64,000 nucleotides of DNA. Source: Bordetella genomosp. 12 (GTDB taxonomy: Bacteria; Pseudomonadota; Gammaproteobacteria; Burkholderiales; Burkholderiaceae_B). Positions within the stretch are counted from its first letter, which is position 1; the number at the start of each line of letters is the position of its first letter. The notes beneath the pieces were generated by a model. The model had not been told where the DNA came from and did not search any database. It saw only the letters and a program-made list of their open reading frames with translations. The position numbers and the translations under genes are program-made. The stretch is from the NCBI RefSeq assembly GCF_002261355.1, contig NZ_NEVU01000002.1, forward strand, positions 310,001 to 374,000, in the 5' to 3' direction. Below, piece by piece: positions 39,932 through 49,658 of the stretch.

Positions 39932-40735
39932 ATGCAGGAACAGGGCAACAGCCTCAGAGCGCGGGCCTTGGCGGCCCTGGCCGCCCGGTCCTGGCAGGAC
40001 AAGCTGGCCGCGGTGGCGGCGCTGGATGCGACGGCAGGCGTCGGCGCGGATGCCCCCCTGGCAGCCGCGCCCGGCCTGCCGGGTCGTCCGGAACGCCCCG
40101 AGCTGGTGCCGCCCGGCCAGGTCCGTCAGCGATCGGTGCAAACGGCGGCGGGGCGCGCGGCGCTGCTGCACGCGCTGGCGCATATTGAATTCAACGCGAT
40201 CAATCTCGCGCTGGATGCGATCTGGCGCTTCCCCGGTTTGCCGGATCGCTTCTATCTGGACTGGCTGAGCGTGGCGCGCGAAGAGGCCTATCACTTCGAC
40301 ATGCTCAACCGCCATCTGGGCAGTCTGGGGCATGGCTATGGCGACTTTCCGGCGCACAATGGGCTGTGGGAGATGGCCGAGAGGACGCGCGGCGATCTGC
40401 TGGCGCGCCTGGCGCTGGTGCCCCGGACGCTGGAAGCGCGCGGCCTGGATGCGTCGCCGCTGATCCGCGACAAGTTGGCGCAGGCGGGTGACGCTGAGGG
40501 CGCGCGGATCCTGGAGATCATCCTGCGCGACGAAATCGGGCATGTGGCGATTGGCAACCACTGGTATCGGCATTTCTGCGCCTTGCAGGGCCGTGAGCCC
40601 CTGGGCGCCTATGCCGAACTGGCCGAGCAATACGGCGCGCCCCGGCAGCGCGGCCCGTTTAATGTGCCGGCGCGCCGCGCCGCGGGTTTCGATGACGCCG
40701 AGATCGAAGTCCTGCAGCGGCAGGCCCAGGCGTAG
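39932..40735 (+). CDS. DUF455 ferritin-like protein
   Basis: This 267-residue protein has a ferritin-like four-helix region. Di-iron ligand motifs are visible as HIEFNAINLALDA, REEAYHFDML and ILRDEIGHVAIGNHWY (E...ExxH pairs). It is a family found in many proteobacteria with unknown substrate; related folds include MiaE-type hydroxylases. The ATG at 39932 gives the family-typical length. It is a single gene with divergent neighbour. Confidence 0.85.
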   Translation: MQEQGNSLRARALAALAARSWQDKLAAVAALDATAGVGADAPLAAAPGLPGRPERPELVPPGQVRQRSVQTAAGRAALLHALAHIEFNAINLALDAIWRFPGLPDRFYLDWLSVAREEAYHFDMLNRHLGSLGHGYGDFPAHNGLWEMAERTRGDLLARLALVPRTLEARGLDASPLIRDKLAQAGDAEGARILEIILRDEIGHVAIGNHWYRHFCALQGREPLGAYAELAEQYGAPRQRGPFNVPARRAAGFDDAEIEVLQRQAQA

Positions 40736-40768
40736 CCGCGCAGGACCTGGCGCGTTTAGAATGCCCGC

Positions 40769-41974
40769 ATGAAGACGTTTCCGATTCTGCTTGCCGCGGC
40801 CTTGCTGGCCGCCGGCCCTGCCCACGCCGAGACCACCGCCGAAGATCTGGCTGCCTACCGGCAATGCCTGACCGAGTTGCGCGCCAAGGCGCCGCAAGCC
40901 GGCGTGAGTGTCGCCAGCTATGACCGCTATACCCAGGACCTGACGCCGGATATGGATGTCATCGGCTTGCTCGATGCCCAGCCCGAATTCAAAACCCCCA
41001 TATGGGATTACATGGCCGGGCTGGTCGACGCCCAACGCGTTGACGACGGCCGCCAGGGGCTGGAGCAATGGGGCCAGGTGCTCGCGCGCGCGCAGAAGGA
41101 ATTTGGCGTTGACCCGGCCACGGTGGTGGCCGTGTGGGGCGTCGAAAGCAATTTCGGCAAAAATCTGGGGGGGCGGCCCTTGCTGACCTCCTTGTCCACC
41201 TTGAGTTGCTTTGGCCGCCGGCAAAGTTATTTCCGGGGTGAGTTCCTGGCCACGTTGCGCATCGTGCAGGACGAGCACGTCAACCTGGACCGCCTCAAGG
41301 GCTCATGGGCCGGCGCCTTTGGCCAGACGCAATTCATGCCGTCGACCTATCTGCGGCTGGCGGTGGACTTCGATGGCGATGGCCGCCGCGATCTCATCGA
41401 TAGCGTGCCCGACGCGCTGGGCTCGACGGCCAATTTCCTCAAACGTGCCGGCTGGAATAGCGCTTTGCCCTGGGGGTTCGAAGTCAGCTTGCCGCAGGAC
41501 ATGGACACCTCGGCGGCGGGAAGGCGCAATAAACAGCCCATGTCGGCCTGGGCGGCGCGCGGCATCAAGCGTGTCGATGGTCAACCGTTGCCGGCCGGCG
41601 ATACGCCCGTCGGCCTGCTGCTGCCGGCCGGGCCTCAGGGGCCGGCTTTTCTGGTGACGCGCAATTTCGATGCGCTGTATTCCTATAACGCCGCCGAGAG
41701 CTATGCCTTGGCCATCGCGCATCTGTCGGATCGGCTGCGGGGCGGCATGCCCTTTGCACGCGCCTGGCCCACGGATGATCCCGGGCTGTCGCGCGCCGAG
41801 CGCAAAGAGATCCAGGAGTTGCTGGTTGCGCGAGGCTATGACATCGGAACGCCCGACGGCGTCATTGGCACCCGCACGCGCCAGGCGCTGCAGACGGTGC
41901 AGCGCGAACTGGGCTTGCCGGACGACGGCCGTGCGGGCCAGAAGACCTTGAAGGCCTTGCGCGCGCAGCGCTGA
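40769..41974 (+). CDS. Lytic murein transglycosylase, MltB-like
   Basis: This 401-residue periplasmic enzyme cleaves peptidoglycan between MurNAc and GlcNAc to give anhydro-muropeptides. The signal peptide ends at GPAHA. The SLT_2 domain covers about residues 25-320, with catalytic E126 in VWGVESNFGKNLGG. A C-terminal peptidoglycan-binding domain follows (QELLVARGYDIGTPDGVIGTRTRQALQTVQRELGL). There is no lipobox, so it is likely soluble. Confidence 0.93.
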   Translation: MKTFPILLAAALLAAGPAHAETTAEDLAAYRQCLTELRAKAPQAGVSVASYDRYTQDLTPDMDVIGLLDAQPEFKTPIWDYMAGLVDAQRVDDGRQGLEQWGQVLARAQKEFGVDPATVVAVWGVESNFGKNLGGRPLLTSLSTLSCFGRRQSYFRGEFLATLRIVQDEHVNLDRLKGSWAGAFGQTQFMPSTYLRLAVDFDGDGRRDLIDSVPDALGSTANFLKRAGWNSALPWGFEVSLPQDMDTSAAGRRNKQPMSAWAARGIKRVDGQPLPAGDTPVGLLLPAGPQGPAFLVTRNFDALYSYNAAESYALAIAHLSDRLRGGMPFARAWPTDDPGLSRAERKEIQELLVARGYDIGTPDGVIGTRTRQALQTVQRELGLPDDGRAGQKTLKALRAQR

Positions 41975-42047
41975 GCGCCTGCCGCCGGGCCGCCGCGGCG
42001 GCCTTGCGTCTATACTGGCCATCCCCGACAGCCCGAAGGAGTGCGTG

Positions 42048-42473
42048 ATGAGTCTTCTGGACACGTTGTCATCGATGGCCGGTGGCGATAGCAACCGTGG
42101 TGCCGCGGCCTCGCTGGTGCCCGCGCTGATAGAACTGGTGGGTAAATATCCCGGAGGCCTGAGCGCGCTGCTGCAACAGTTGCAGCAAGGCGGCTTCGGG
42201 GCCATCGTGGCCTCTTGGCTGGGGTCCGGGCCAAATGAGCCGGTCTCGCCCGAGCAGCTCGGCTCGGCTTTGGATCCCGGCGTGGTCAATGGTCTGGCCG
42301 AGCGTACCGGGCAGGATCGCGCAGCGGTGCTCGAGGGCTTGAGCTTTATTCTGCCCAAGGTGGTGGATCAGGCTTCACCCCAAGGTGAGGTTCAGCCCGA
42401 GCAGGGGCTGGATGCCAGCAAGCTGCTGGGCTCGCTGGCCAGCCTGCTGGGCGGGCGCGGCCAGGCCGGATAG
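42048..42473 (+). CDS. YidB family protein (DUF937)
   Basis: This 141-residue protein of the YidB/DUF937 family has two helical segments (ALIELVGKYPGGLSALLQQLQQGGFG and VVNGLAERTGQDRAAVLEGLSFILPKVVDQ). The ATG at 42048 has AAGGAG at 42036-42041 with 6-nt spacing; a GTG 3 bp upstream is not needed. The function is unknown. The next 295 bp contain no gene I can support. Confidence 0.85.
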   Translation: MSLLDTLSSMAGGDSNRGAAASLVPALIELVGKYPGGLSALLQQLQQGGFGAIVASWLGSGPNEPVSPEQLGSALDPGVVNGLAERTGQDRAAVLEGLSFILPKVVDQASPQGEVQPEQGLDASKLLGSLASLLGGRGQAG

Positions 42474-42768
42474 CTCAGGCACGCCGCCGCACGCGGGCCG
42501 TCGTGGCGGCGGCCGGCGAGCCCGGTTCGCCGCGCCGCGAATTCTTTGCGCGGACCAGTACTTGCGGCCAATAGCCGGGCACCAGGGATTCGACGACACT
42601 GCTGCCGGTAGAATCGCGGCGATCTCACGCCCCTTCGTCGAAATAATCCGACATCCTCGCCCGCGGGACGCGTGCGGCGCCGATGACGGGCGGAGTTTTT
42701 CCCGTACCCGCTATCCGGGCGGCTATGATCCTAACCCTTGCGGACTTGCGACTTAGATCTTTGTTCTG

Positions 42769-44334
42769 ATGCGTCGACTCGATTTACGCCGCCTGATCCT
42801 GGGGCTGAGCATACTGTCCCTGCTGCTGGCCATGGCCGGCGCGCTGTATGCCAGCACCGTGGTACAGCGGGAAATCCTTCTGGGCAGTTCGTTGGAGGAC
42901 AATCGTGCCTTCGCGCAAAAGCTGGCGCGCAGCGCCGATATCTTTCTGCGCGAGAGTTTGAGCGAGCTGGCGTACTCGGCCCGGCTGATCGGCAGCGAGG
43001 GCGGCACCCAGCCCAGCGTGCAGCGTGAGATCGAACGCCTCAAGAATCAGAGCGGCAGCTTCAACGCCACTGCCTTCGTCAATGCCGACGGCGTGATCAC
43101 CGGCATCACGCCATCAGAGCCTGGCGTGGCCGGCCGTCAGGTCAGCACCAATGCCATGGAGCAGGCGCTCAACAGCCGCCTGCCGCGCATCAGCGACCCC
43201 TTTCTGTCGCCGGGCGGGCGCTGGATCGTCGCCATCTCCCAGCCCGTGTTTCTGCCCGATGGCCGTTTCGGCGGCTTCATCATGGGACTGCTGTATCTGC
43301 ACGAACGCAATGCCCTGGGCGAAATATTGGGCGAGCAAACACATCGCAACGGCGCCTACCAGTATGTGGTGGATCAGCGCGGCGTTCTGCTGTTTCACCC
43401 CAATCTGCGCCGGGTGGGGCAGATCGTCGAGCAGAACGCCGCCGTGCATGATTTGATGAGCGGCCTGGAAGGCGCCCAGCGGCTGGTCAATACGGAGGGC
43501 ATCGATATGCTCAGCGGCTACGCCTTGCTGCGCGAAACCGGCTGGGGCGTGGTGGCCCAACGACCGACGGAGGCCGTACTCTCGCGCACGCGGCTGCTGC
43601 TGCTGCGGACCATCCAGACCTCACTGCCCTGGTTGTGCCTGTCGCTCTTGTGTGTGTGGTGGCTGGCCAACCGTATTGCGCGCCCCTTGGCGCAACTGGC
43701 CGGCGCGGCGGCCGATCTGGATAAGCCTCGTGCGGCCGACAGGCTGGCGGGGGTCGGCGCCTGGTATCGCGAAGCCGAGCAGTTGAAAACGGCCTTGGCC
43801 GCCGTCAGCCGCAAGATAGGCACGAAGTTCAATCAGTTACGGCAGGATAGCCTGACCGACGCGCTCACGGGCTTGCTCAATCGGCGGGGTCTGGATGAAA
43901 TCCTGCAAAGCGAGCCGCGTTATGGACGCGCGATGGCGATTCTGGCCGTGGACATCGATCATTTCAAATCCATCAATGACGGCCTGGGTCATGCTGCAGG
44001 AGATGCGGTGATCCGGGGTATTGCCGCATTGCTGCGCAGCCGCGCGCGCGCCAGCGATGTGCTGGGCCGGCTGGGCGGAGAGGAGTTCGTGGTGATTCTG
44101 CCCAACACCGACCGGCCGCAGGCACTGCTGGCCGCCGAGCGCATCCGCGCCGCCGTGGAGACGTTTCAGGCGGTGCCAGGCGGCGCGTGTACGGTCTCGG
44201 TGGGGGTGGCGGTCTATCCGCATGAAGGGGCCTCCCTGACCGAAGTGTTGGGACGGGCAGACGAGGCGCTCTACGAGGCCAAGCGTGGCGGACGCAACCG
44301 CGTGTGCGATGCCGCCAGCATGGACAGTGCTTGA
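42769..44334 (+). CDS. Membrane diguanylate cyclase with periplasmic sensor
   Basis: This 521-residue enzyme makes cyclic di-GMP. A transmembrane helix at about residues 8-30, a periplasmic dCache-like region (about 35-270) and a second helix near 280 are followed by a GGDEF domain. The active motif is GGEEF at residues 436-440. The allosteric inhibitory site RxxD (RASD, residues 427-430) is also present, so product feedback is expected. No partner gene is nearby. Confidence 0.93.
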   Translation: MRRLDLRRLILGLSILSLLLAMAGALYASTVVQREILLGSSLEDNRAFAQKLARSADIFLRESLSELAYSARLIGSEGGTQPSVQREIERLKNQSGSFNATAFVNADGVITGITPSEPGVAGRQVSTNAMEQALNSRLPRISDPFLSPGGRWIVAISQPVFLPDGRFGGFIMGLLYLHERNALGEILGEQTHRNGAYQYVVDQRGVLLFHPNLRRVGQIVEQNAAVHDLMSGLEGAQRLVNTEGIDMLSGYALLRETGWGVVAQRPTEAVLSRTRLLLLRTIQTSLPWLCLSLLCVWWLANRIARPLAQLAGAAADLDKPRAADRLAGVGAWYREAEQLKTALAAVSRKIGTKFNQLRQDSLTDALTGLLNRRGLDEILQSEPRYGRAMAILAVDIDHFKSINDGLGHAAGDAVIRGIAALLRSRARASDVLGRLGGEEFVVILPNTDRPQALLAAERIRAAVETFQAVPGGACTVSVGVAVYPHEGASLTEVLGRADEALYEAKRGGRNRVCDAASMDSA

Positions 44335-44355
44335 GCGGGCTGACCGATGAGGCCG

Positions 44356-44676
44356 TCAGTGTTGCGCGGTCTGCAGCCAGGGCAGGGGGCAGGGGCTGAC
44401 GACAAAGCACTGACCGGCGTTGTCCTGTTTCCAGACAAAGCCGGCTGCCATGCGGCCAGCCATGGGCAGCATCAGAACATGCGGTTCCCCGCGGAAGTCG
44501 CCTTCCCAGCCGGCCGCTTCGGCCGCGGCTTGCGCCTCATTGAAGGCGGCGCGCCACGCATCGCGCGTGAACCCTTCATCCACGCTATCCTCGGACAAGG
44601 CCATCGCCTCGGCCACGGTAAGAAGAAAGTCCCAGCCCGTATCGATGGGGGGGATGCAATAGACATGCCAGTTCAT
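44356..44676 (-). CDS. Conserved hypothetical protein
   Basis: This 106-residue soluble protein begins MNWHVYCIPPIDTGWDFLLTVAEAMA, which suggests a small alpha/beta fold. A Trp/Gly-rich stretch (AAGWEGDFRGEPHVLMLPMAGRMAAGFVWKQDNAGQCFVV) follows. AGGAG is 12 nt upstream of the ATG. I do not recognise a family or function. Codon use is like that of neighbours. Confidence 0.65.
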   Translation of the reverse strand: MNWHVYCIPPIDTGWDFLLTVAEAMALSEDSVDEGFTRDAWRAAFNEAQAAAEAAGWEGDFRGEPHVLMLPMAGRMAAGFVWKQDNAGQCFVVSPCPLPWLQTAQH

Positions 44677-44821
44677 ACGTCGCCGTGCTCCTTGTTTGGA
44701 GCAGTGTAGCCAAGGCGGCCAAGGTTTGTTCAAGCCCATTGAGGACGGCGGCACCGCCAGCCTGATGGCTCATGCGGCGAATCGCGCTGTCGTTGCGGCG
44801 CATCACGACGAGGGAATTATC

Positions 44822-45553
44822 ATGACTTTCCGCACTGCCTTGATCACCGGCTCCTCACGCGGCATCGGCGCGGCCATTGCCAGCCGGCTCGCCCGGGATG
44901 GCTACGCCGTCGCCATCAATTACGCTACGCGCGGCGACGATGCACAGGCGCTGGCCGATCAGTTGCGCGCCCAGGGCGGCCCGGTGTTGGCCCTGCAAGG
45001 CGATGTGGCCGATGCGGCCAGCGCGGCCGCGCTCTTCGATCGCGTGCAGGCCGAGTGGGGCGGCCTGGACGTGCTGGTCAACAATGCGGGCGTACTGCAG
45101 ACCGTACCCCTGGCTGACGCCAGCGACGCCGAGTTTGACCAAATGATGAACATCAACGTGCGTGGCGTGTTCAATATGCTCAGGCTCGCGGCGCAGCGTC
45201 TGCGCGCGGGGGGCGCCATCGTCAATGTCTCCAGCACGCTGGTGGCGACCAATCTGCCGGGCTATGGCGTCTATGTTGCCAGCAAGGCCGCGGTCGAAGG
45301 CTTTACGCGCGTGCTGGCCAAGGAGCTGCGTGGCCGGGATATTACCGTCAACGCCGTGGCGCCGGGCCCGGTGGCCACGGATCTTTTCCTGTCGGGCAAG
45401 TCGGCCGAGCAAATCGCCGGCTTTGCGAAAGCCGCCCCGCTCGAACGCCTGGGCGAGCCCGCCGACATCGCCAACGTGGTGGCGTTTCTGGCCGGCCCGG
45501 ATGGCCGCTGGGTGCACGGGCAAGTACTGCGCGCCAATGGCGGTCTGGCCTGA
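44822..45553 (+). CDS. SDR family oxidoreductase
   Basis: This 243-residue short-chain dehydrogenase is similar to 3-oxoacyl-ACP reductases. The cofactor motif is TGSSRGIGAAIA near the N-terminus, and the active-site Ser and Tyr-x-x-x-Lys lie in NVSSTLVATNLPGYGVYVASKAAVEG. The ATG at 44822 is the family start; a 42-residue upstream extension is not supported. The substrate is unknown. Confidence 0.9.
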   Translation: MTFRTALITGSSRGIGAAIASRLARDGYAVAINYATRGDDAQALADQLRAQGGPVLALQGDVADAASAAALFDRVQAEWGGLDVLVNNAGVLQTVPLADASDAEFDQMMNINVRGVFNMLRLAAQRLRAGGAIVNVSSTLVATNLPGYGVYVASKAAVEGFTRVLAKELRGRDITVNAVAPGPVATDLFLSGKSAEQIAGFAKAAPLERLGEPADIANVVAFLAGPDGRWVHGQVLRANGGLA

Positions 45554-45629
45554 AGCCCCCCCGGCGGCCTTGGGCCGGCAAGCGTTAAAGTGACACTTTG
45601 TCCAGGCCGGCGGGGGGCGGTTTCCCATT

Positions 45630-46154
45630 ATGTTTGAATCGCTGCATGCGCTCTACACCTCGCTGGCGGCCAAATTGCCGGGCCTGGGGCCGTGGCTGGC
45701 GCCGCTGGCCTTCGCGCTCGCCTTCGTGAAATCCCTGCCTCTGGTGGCATTGTTCATCCCGGGCACGGCGCTGTTGCTATCCATCGGCGCGGCGATCCGC
45801 CTGAGTGAGGCGGGTTTTGTGGAGGTCTGGCTGGCCATCGCCCTGGGCGCCGCATTGGGCGATTGGGTGTCGTTCGCCGTGGGCGGTTGGGCGGGGCCGC
45901 GCGTCATGCATTGGCAGTGGGTCCGGCGGCGCCAGCAATTGGTGCTGCGGGCCGCGGCTTTCGTGCAGCGCTGGGGTGTCTTGAGTATCCTGCTGTGCCG
46001 GTTCTTCGGTCCCCTGAGAGCCACGGTGCCGATGGCCGCAGGTGTTTTCGGTATGCGTGCAGCCTGGTTTCAGGCCGCCAACTGGGTGTCGGCGCCGATT
46101 TGGGCCGCGGCGCTGCTGGCGCCGGGCTGGCTGGGCAGCCAATGGCTGCAATGA
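45630..46154 (+). CDS. DedA/VTT-domain membrane protein
   Basis: This 174-residue membrane protein of the DedA/SNARE-associated family has the conserved FIPGTALLLSIGAAIRLSEAG and LGAALGDWVSFAVGG segments and the characteristic RFFGPLRATVPMAAG motif. DedA proteins act in envelope lipid handling, for example undecaprenyl phosphate recycling. It is shorter than the ~200-residue family average. There is no operon partner. Confidence 0.88.
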   Translation: MFESLHALYTSLAAKLPGLGPWLAPLAFALAFVKSLPLVALFIPGTALLLSIGAAIRLSEAGFVEVWLAIALGAALGDWVSFAVGGWAGPRVMHWQWVRRRQQLVLRAAAFVQRWGVLSILLCRFFGPLRATVPMAAGVFGMRAAWFQAANWVSAPIWAAALLAPGWLGSQWLQ

Positions 46155-46206
46155 GGGGCGGCGCCGGGCAGCGCTTGTCCCGGCCCGGTCGCCACCCCGG
46201 GCGGGT

Positions 46207-47646
46207 TTACACCCCGACCACGGAGACCGCCTTGGTCACCAGATAGGCTTCCAGGGCCTCGGGCCCGCCTTCCGAGCCATAACCGGAATCCTTCACGCCG
46301 CCGAAGGGCAGTTCGGCCGAAGGCGTGGCTGGCTGGTTGACCCAGAGCATCCCCACTTCGAGCCGGCGCGAGAGCTCGTGCACGGTTTTGATGGAGCGCG
46401 TAAAGCCATATGCGGCGAGCCCGAAGGGCAGGCGGTTGGCCTCGGCGATGGCGTCATCCAGGTTGTCGAAACCTCGGATCGCGGCGATGGGCCCGAAAGG
46501 CTCCTCATTGAAGATGTCGGCTTCCAGCGGTACGTCCGCCAGGATGGTCGGCGCAAAAAAGTTGCCTGCGCCTCCCACGCGCGCGCCGCCCGTCGCAATG
46601 CGCGCGCCTTTCTCACTGGCGTTCTTGACGATCTTGTCCATCGCCGTCAGGCGGCGCTCGTTGGCCAAGGGGCCGAGCGTGGTCCCTTCGGCCAAGCCGT
46701 CGCCCAGCTTGAGCTTCTCGGCATGCGCCACCATGGCGCGTTCGAACTCGGCCTTGATGCTGTTGTGCACCAGAAAACGCGTGGGCGAAATGCAGACCTG
46801 GCCCGCGTTGCGGAACTTGGCGCCGCCCGACGCCTTGACCGCGAGCGCGACATCGGCGTCCTCGGCCACGATCACCGGGGCGTGGCCGCCAAGCTCCATG
46901 GTCACGCGCTTCATGTGGCGGCCCGCCAGGGCAGCGAGCTCTTTACCCACCGGCGTGGAGCCGGTGAAGGTCACTTTGCGGATCACCGGATGAGGGATGA
47001 GGTAGCTGGAGATTTCGGCCGGCGAACCGAACACCAGGCCCAACACGCCTTTGGGGATGCCGGCATCGACAAAGCAGTTGAGCAGGGCGGCCGGGGATGC
47101 CGGCGTCTCCTCAGGCGCTTTGACCAGGAATGAGCAGCCCGAGGCCAGCGCCGCGCCGAGCTTGCGCACCACCTGGTTGACGGGGAAATTCCAGGGAGTG
47201 AAGGCCGCGACCGGACCCACGGGCTCTTTGATGACGAGCTGCTGGGCTGCGACGTTGCGCGACGGCACGATGCGGCCATAGACGCGCAGCGCTTCATTGC
47301 CGAACCAGTCGATGATCTCCGCGGCTGCGAGCACTTCGCCGCGCGCTTCGACGAGCGGCTTGCCCTGTTCACGCGTGAGCAGGCGGGCCACGGCATCGGC
47401 GCGCTCACGCAACAGCGCGGCGGCTTTGCGCATGATGGCGCAACGCTCGTGGGCGGACATATCGCGCCAGGTTTCAAAGCCGCGTTGCGCGGCGGCCAGC
47501 GCGAGGTCCAGGTCCTGGCGGCTGGCGCTGGCGACCTGACCGATCTTCTGGCCGCTAGCCGGGTTGACTACGTCGATGCGCGCGCCGCCTTGGGCCTCGC
47601 GCCATTCGTTATCGATCAGTAGCAAAGTATCGGGATAGTCGCTCAT
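46207..47646 (-). CDS. gabD: NAD(P)-dependent succinate-semialdehyde-type dehydrogenase
   Basis: This 479-residue aldehyde dehydrogenase has NAD-fold motifs [11 protein letters not shown] and [12 protein letters not shown], catalytic E251 (MELGGHAP) and nucleophile C285 ([11 protein letters not shown]). It is closest by pattern to succinate-semialdehyde dehydrogenases. The ATG at 47646 ([15 protein letters not shown]) is the family start; the longer frame runs into the regulator. The sigma-54 activator gene ends 47 bp upstream, so it may be co-transcribed. The natural aldehyde is not determined. Confidence 0.85.
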   Translation of the reverse strand: MSDYPDTLLLIDNEWREAQGGARIDVVNPASGQKIGQVASASRQDLDLALAAAQRGFETWRDMSAHERCAIMRKAAALLRERADAVARLLTREQGKPLVEARGEVLAAAEIIDWFGNEALRVYGRIVPSRNVAAQQLVIKEPVGPVAAFTPWNFPVNQVVRKLGAALASGCSFLVKAPEETPASPAALLNCFVDAGIPKGVLGLVFGSPAEISSYLIPHPVIRKVTFTGSTPVGKELAALAGRHMKRVTMELGGHAPVIVAEDADVALAVKASGGAKFRNAGQVCISPTRFLVHNSIKAEFERAMVAHAEKLKLGDGLAEGTTLGPLANERRLTAMDKIVKNASEKGARIATGGARVGGAGNFFAPTILADVPLEADIFNEEPFGPIAAIRGFDNLDDAIAEANRLPFGLAAYGFTRSIKTVHELSRRLEVGMLWVNQPATPSAELPFGGVKDSGYGSEGGPEALEAYLVTKAVSVVGV

Positions 47647-47693
47647 CAGTATTCCGTGGTTGCAAGAAAGGTGGGATGCTCTCGGGGTGAGCA

Positions 47694-49565
47694 TCATGTG
47701 GGACGCGTTATTCTCCAGGCGCGCATCCTGCGGTGCAAGGTCGAACGCGAAATCCCCAGCGCCTGCGCCGTGGCGCTGACATTCCAATCGCTGCGAGTCA
47801 GCGCGGCAAGCACGGCTTCCGGGTTCGCGGGATCGGCGGGCGCGCAGGCGGCGTGCGGCACCGCAGTGTTGAGCGGCGCGGGCAGGCAGTCCAGCCCTAG
47901 CTCCTGGCCGTCACACAGCGCCAGGGCGTAACGCGCCACGTGCAGCAGCTCGCGGAAATTGCCGGGCCAATGATAGCGGCTCAGCGCCAGCCGCGCGGCG
48001 GCCGACAGGCTGGGCGCATCCATGCCGGCCTGGCCGGCGGCGCTGGTGATGGCCTGCGCTATCAATTCGTCCAGATCCGCGCGATCCCGCAGGGCACTGA
48101 GACTGAGCGCCGCTCCCTGGATGCGGAAATGCAGATCGGCGCGAAAGCGCTGCATTTGCACCATCTGCGCAATGTCTCTGAAGCTGGCTGCGATCAAACC
48201 GAAGTCCACCCGGACGGGTTCGGTCGCGCCCACTGGCACGAACTCTTTCTCCGACAACACCTGCAGAAAACGGCTTTGCAGCGCAAGCGGCATGTCGCCG
48301 ATCTCATCCAGGAACAAGGTGCCGCCGTCAGCCTGCAGCAAGCGCCCACGGGCGCCGTGCTTGGCTGCGCCGGTGAACGCGCCCGGCCGGTAGCCGAAGA
48401 GTTCGCTTTCTATCAGTTCGGCGGGAATCGCCGCGCAATTGATCGCCACAAATTGCCCGCCGCGGCGGGGGCCGGCATCGTGCAGGGCGCGCGCGAGCCG
48501 GGTCTTGCCCGTGCCGCTTTCGCCTTGCAGCAGGATGGGCAGGCCGCGCTCGTATAAACGGCGGGCGATGCGCAACTGTTCGCCCGTATGCGGATCCGAG
48601 CCGGCCAGGGCCTGCAGCGCGCGATCCTCCTGTGCGGCATCAGCCTGGCGAACACGCGCACGTGGCATGAGCGGGGCGGCGCGCACCGCGTGCGAGGAGG
48701 TCGAGGCGAGTTGGACATTGAGCGGCAGGCCCGTCAACGGCTCGATGACCGGACGCGGGCCGCGCAGCGACCGGATCAGGCCATCGACGTCATCCAGGCC
48801 ATGCAGCCGCTGCCCAAAGACCGCGCTGTCCGCGCCCAGCATCTGCAGCGCGGCCGGCGTCGCATCGAGGACGCGGCCGCTGTCATCCAGCGCGATCCGG
48901 CCTTCGCCAGCCGGGTCGCAGAAATCCTGCGTCGGCGACAGTCGCAGCACCAGGCGGCCTGCGCAGCGCAGATCGAAACTGCGATTCTCGATGCGCCGCG
49001 CCGAGCTTTCCACCACTTTGCGTGCGATCTCGTGCACCGTGCGGTTCGAGGGCTTGAGGGAGGTGACATTCAGAACGGCCGCCAGTTCGCCGCGATGGCC
49101 GAAGATCGGAGCCACGGTGCAGGACAGGCCGGTCAGCCGTTGGGCGAAGTGTTCTTCCATCACCACCGACACGGGCGACAGCGTCTGGATGCACAAACCG
49201 ATGCCATTGGTGCCCTGCGACGATTCGTTGAAACGCGCGCCGGGCTGGATGAGGGCGGCACGGCACAATGCATCGAGCTGGCTGTCGGCGCGCACCACCA
49301 TCAGGGTGCCGTCCGGATTGGCAAGCATGAGCAAATGCACGTGATCGCCCAACTGCCGCAACATGCGGTCCAGCTCTCCCTGCGCCAGCGTGGCCAGTTC
49401 TTCGGCCGGCGCGCGCACCACGCCGAACTCGGCCTGTGTCAGCACATCCGGCTCGGGTACGCGGTCCGGCTCCAGCCCATGGCTGTCATAGCATCGCTGC
49501 CAGGAATCGCGGATGAGAGGGTCGGGCTGGGCGGGTCGGCCCAGCAGTTGGACATGGGCGCTCAT
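47694..49565 (-). CDS. Sigma-54-dependent activator, AcoR-like
   Basis: This 623-residue enhancer-binding protein has an N-terminal GAF-type sensor (about residues 60-200, [18 protein letters not shown]). The AAA+ domain has Walker A GESGTGKT at 348-355, the sigma-54-contact loop GAFTGA at 395-400 and Walker [10 protein letters not shown] at 416-424. A Fis-type HTH lies at about 585-620 ([20 protein letters not shown]). It resembles AcoR-type regulators of acetoin and alcohol metabolism. Its likely target is the divergently placed -24/-12 promoter of the monooxygenase operon. Confidence 0.92.
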   Translation of the reverse strand: MSAHVQLLGRPAQPDPLIRDSWQRCYDSHGLEPDRVPEPDVLTQAEFGVVRAPAEELATLAQGELDRMLRQLGDHVHLLMLANPDGTLMVVRADSQLDALCRAALIQPGARFNESSQGTNGIGLCIQTLSPVSVVMEEHFAQRLTGLSCTVAPIFGHRGELAAVLNVTSLKPSNRTVHEIARKVVESSARRIENRSFDLRCAGRLVLRLSPTQDFCDPAGEGRIALDDSGRVLDATPAALQMLGADSAVFGQRLHGLDDVDGLIRSLRGPRPVIEPLTGLPLNVQLASTSSHAVRAAPLMPRARVRQADAAQEDRALQALAGSDPHTGEQLRIARRLYERGLPILLQGESGTGKTRLARALHDAGPRRGGQFVAINCAAIPAELIESELFGYRPGAFTGAAKHGARGRLLQADGGTLFLDEIGDMPLALQSRFLQVLSEKEFVPVGATEPVRVDFGLIAASFRDIAQMVQMQRFRADLHFRIQGAALSLSALRDRADLDELIAQAITSAAGQAGMDAPSLSAAARLALSRYHWPGNFRELLHVARYALALCDGQELGLDCLPAPLNTAVPHAACAPADPANPEAVLAALTRSDWNVSATAQALGISRSTLHRRMRAWRITRPT

Positions 49566-49625
49566 GAGACGCTCCGCGTAAGGTTGTCCAGCTCAGTATA
49601 GAAAGAATGGCTCCCCGATGAAAAC

Positions 49626-49651
49626 CGGGGGTCCTCGCCGCAGGACCCCCG
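49626..49651 (-). terminator. Terminator after the monooxygenase operon
   Basis: A 10-bp stem pairs CGGGGGTCCT (49626-49635) with AGGACCCCCG (49642-49651). On the minus strand it is followed by GGTTTTC. It lies 8 bp after the LLM gene stop and separates that operon from the activator gene. Confidence 0.75.
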
Positions 49652-49658
49652 CGAGGCA

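Noticed and set aside
42474-42768. Possible Arg-rich small gene after yidB
   Set aside because: The open frames run back into yidB or lack starts and ribosome sites.
47647-47693. Possible -24/-12 promoter before the aldehyde dehydrogenase
   Set aside because: TTGCA is present but no GG at the right distance; co-transcription with the regulator is simpler.
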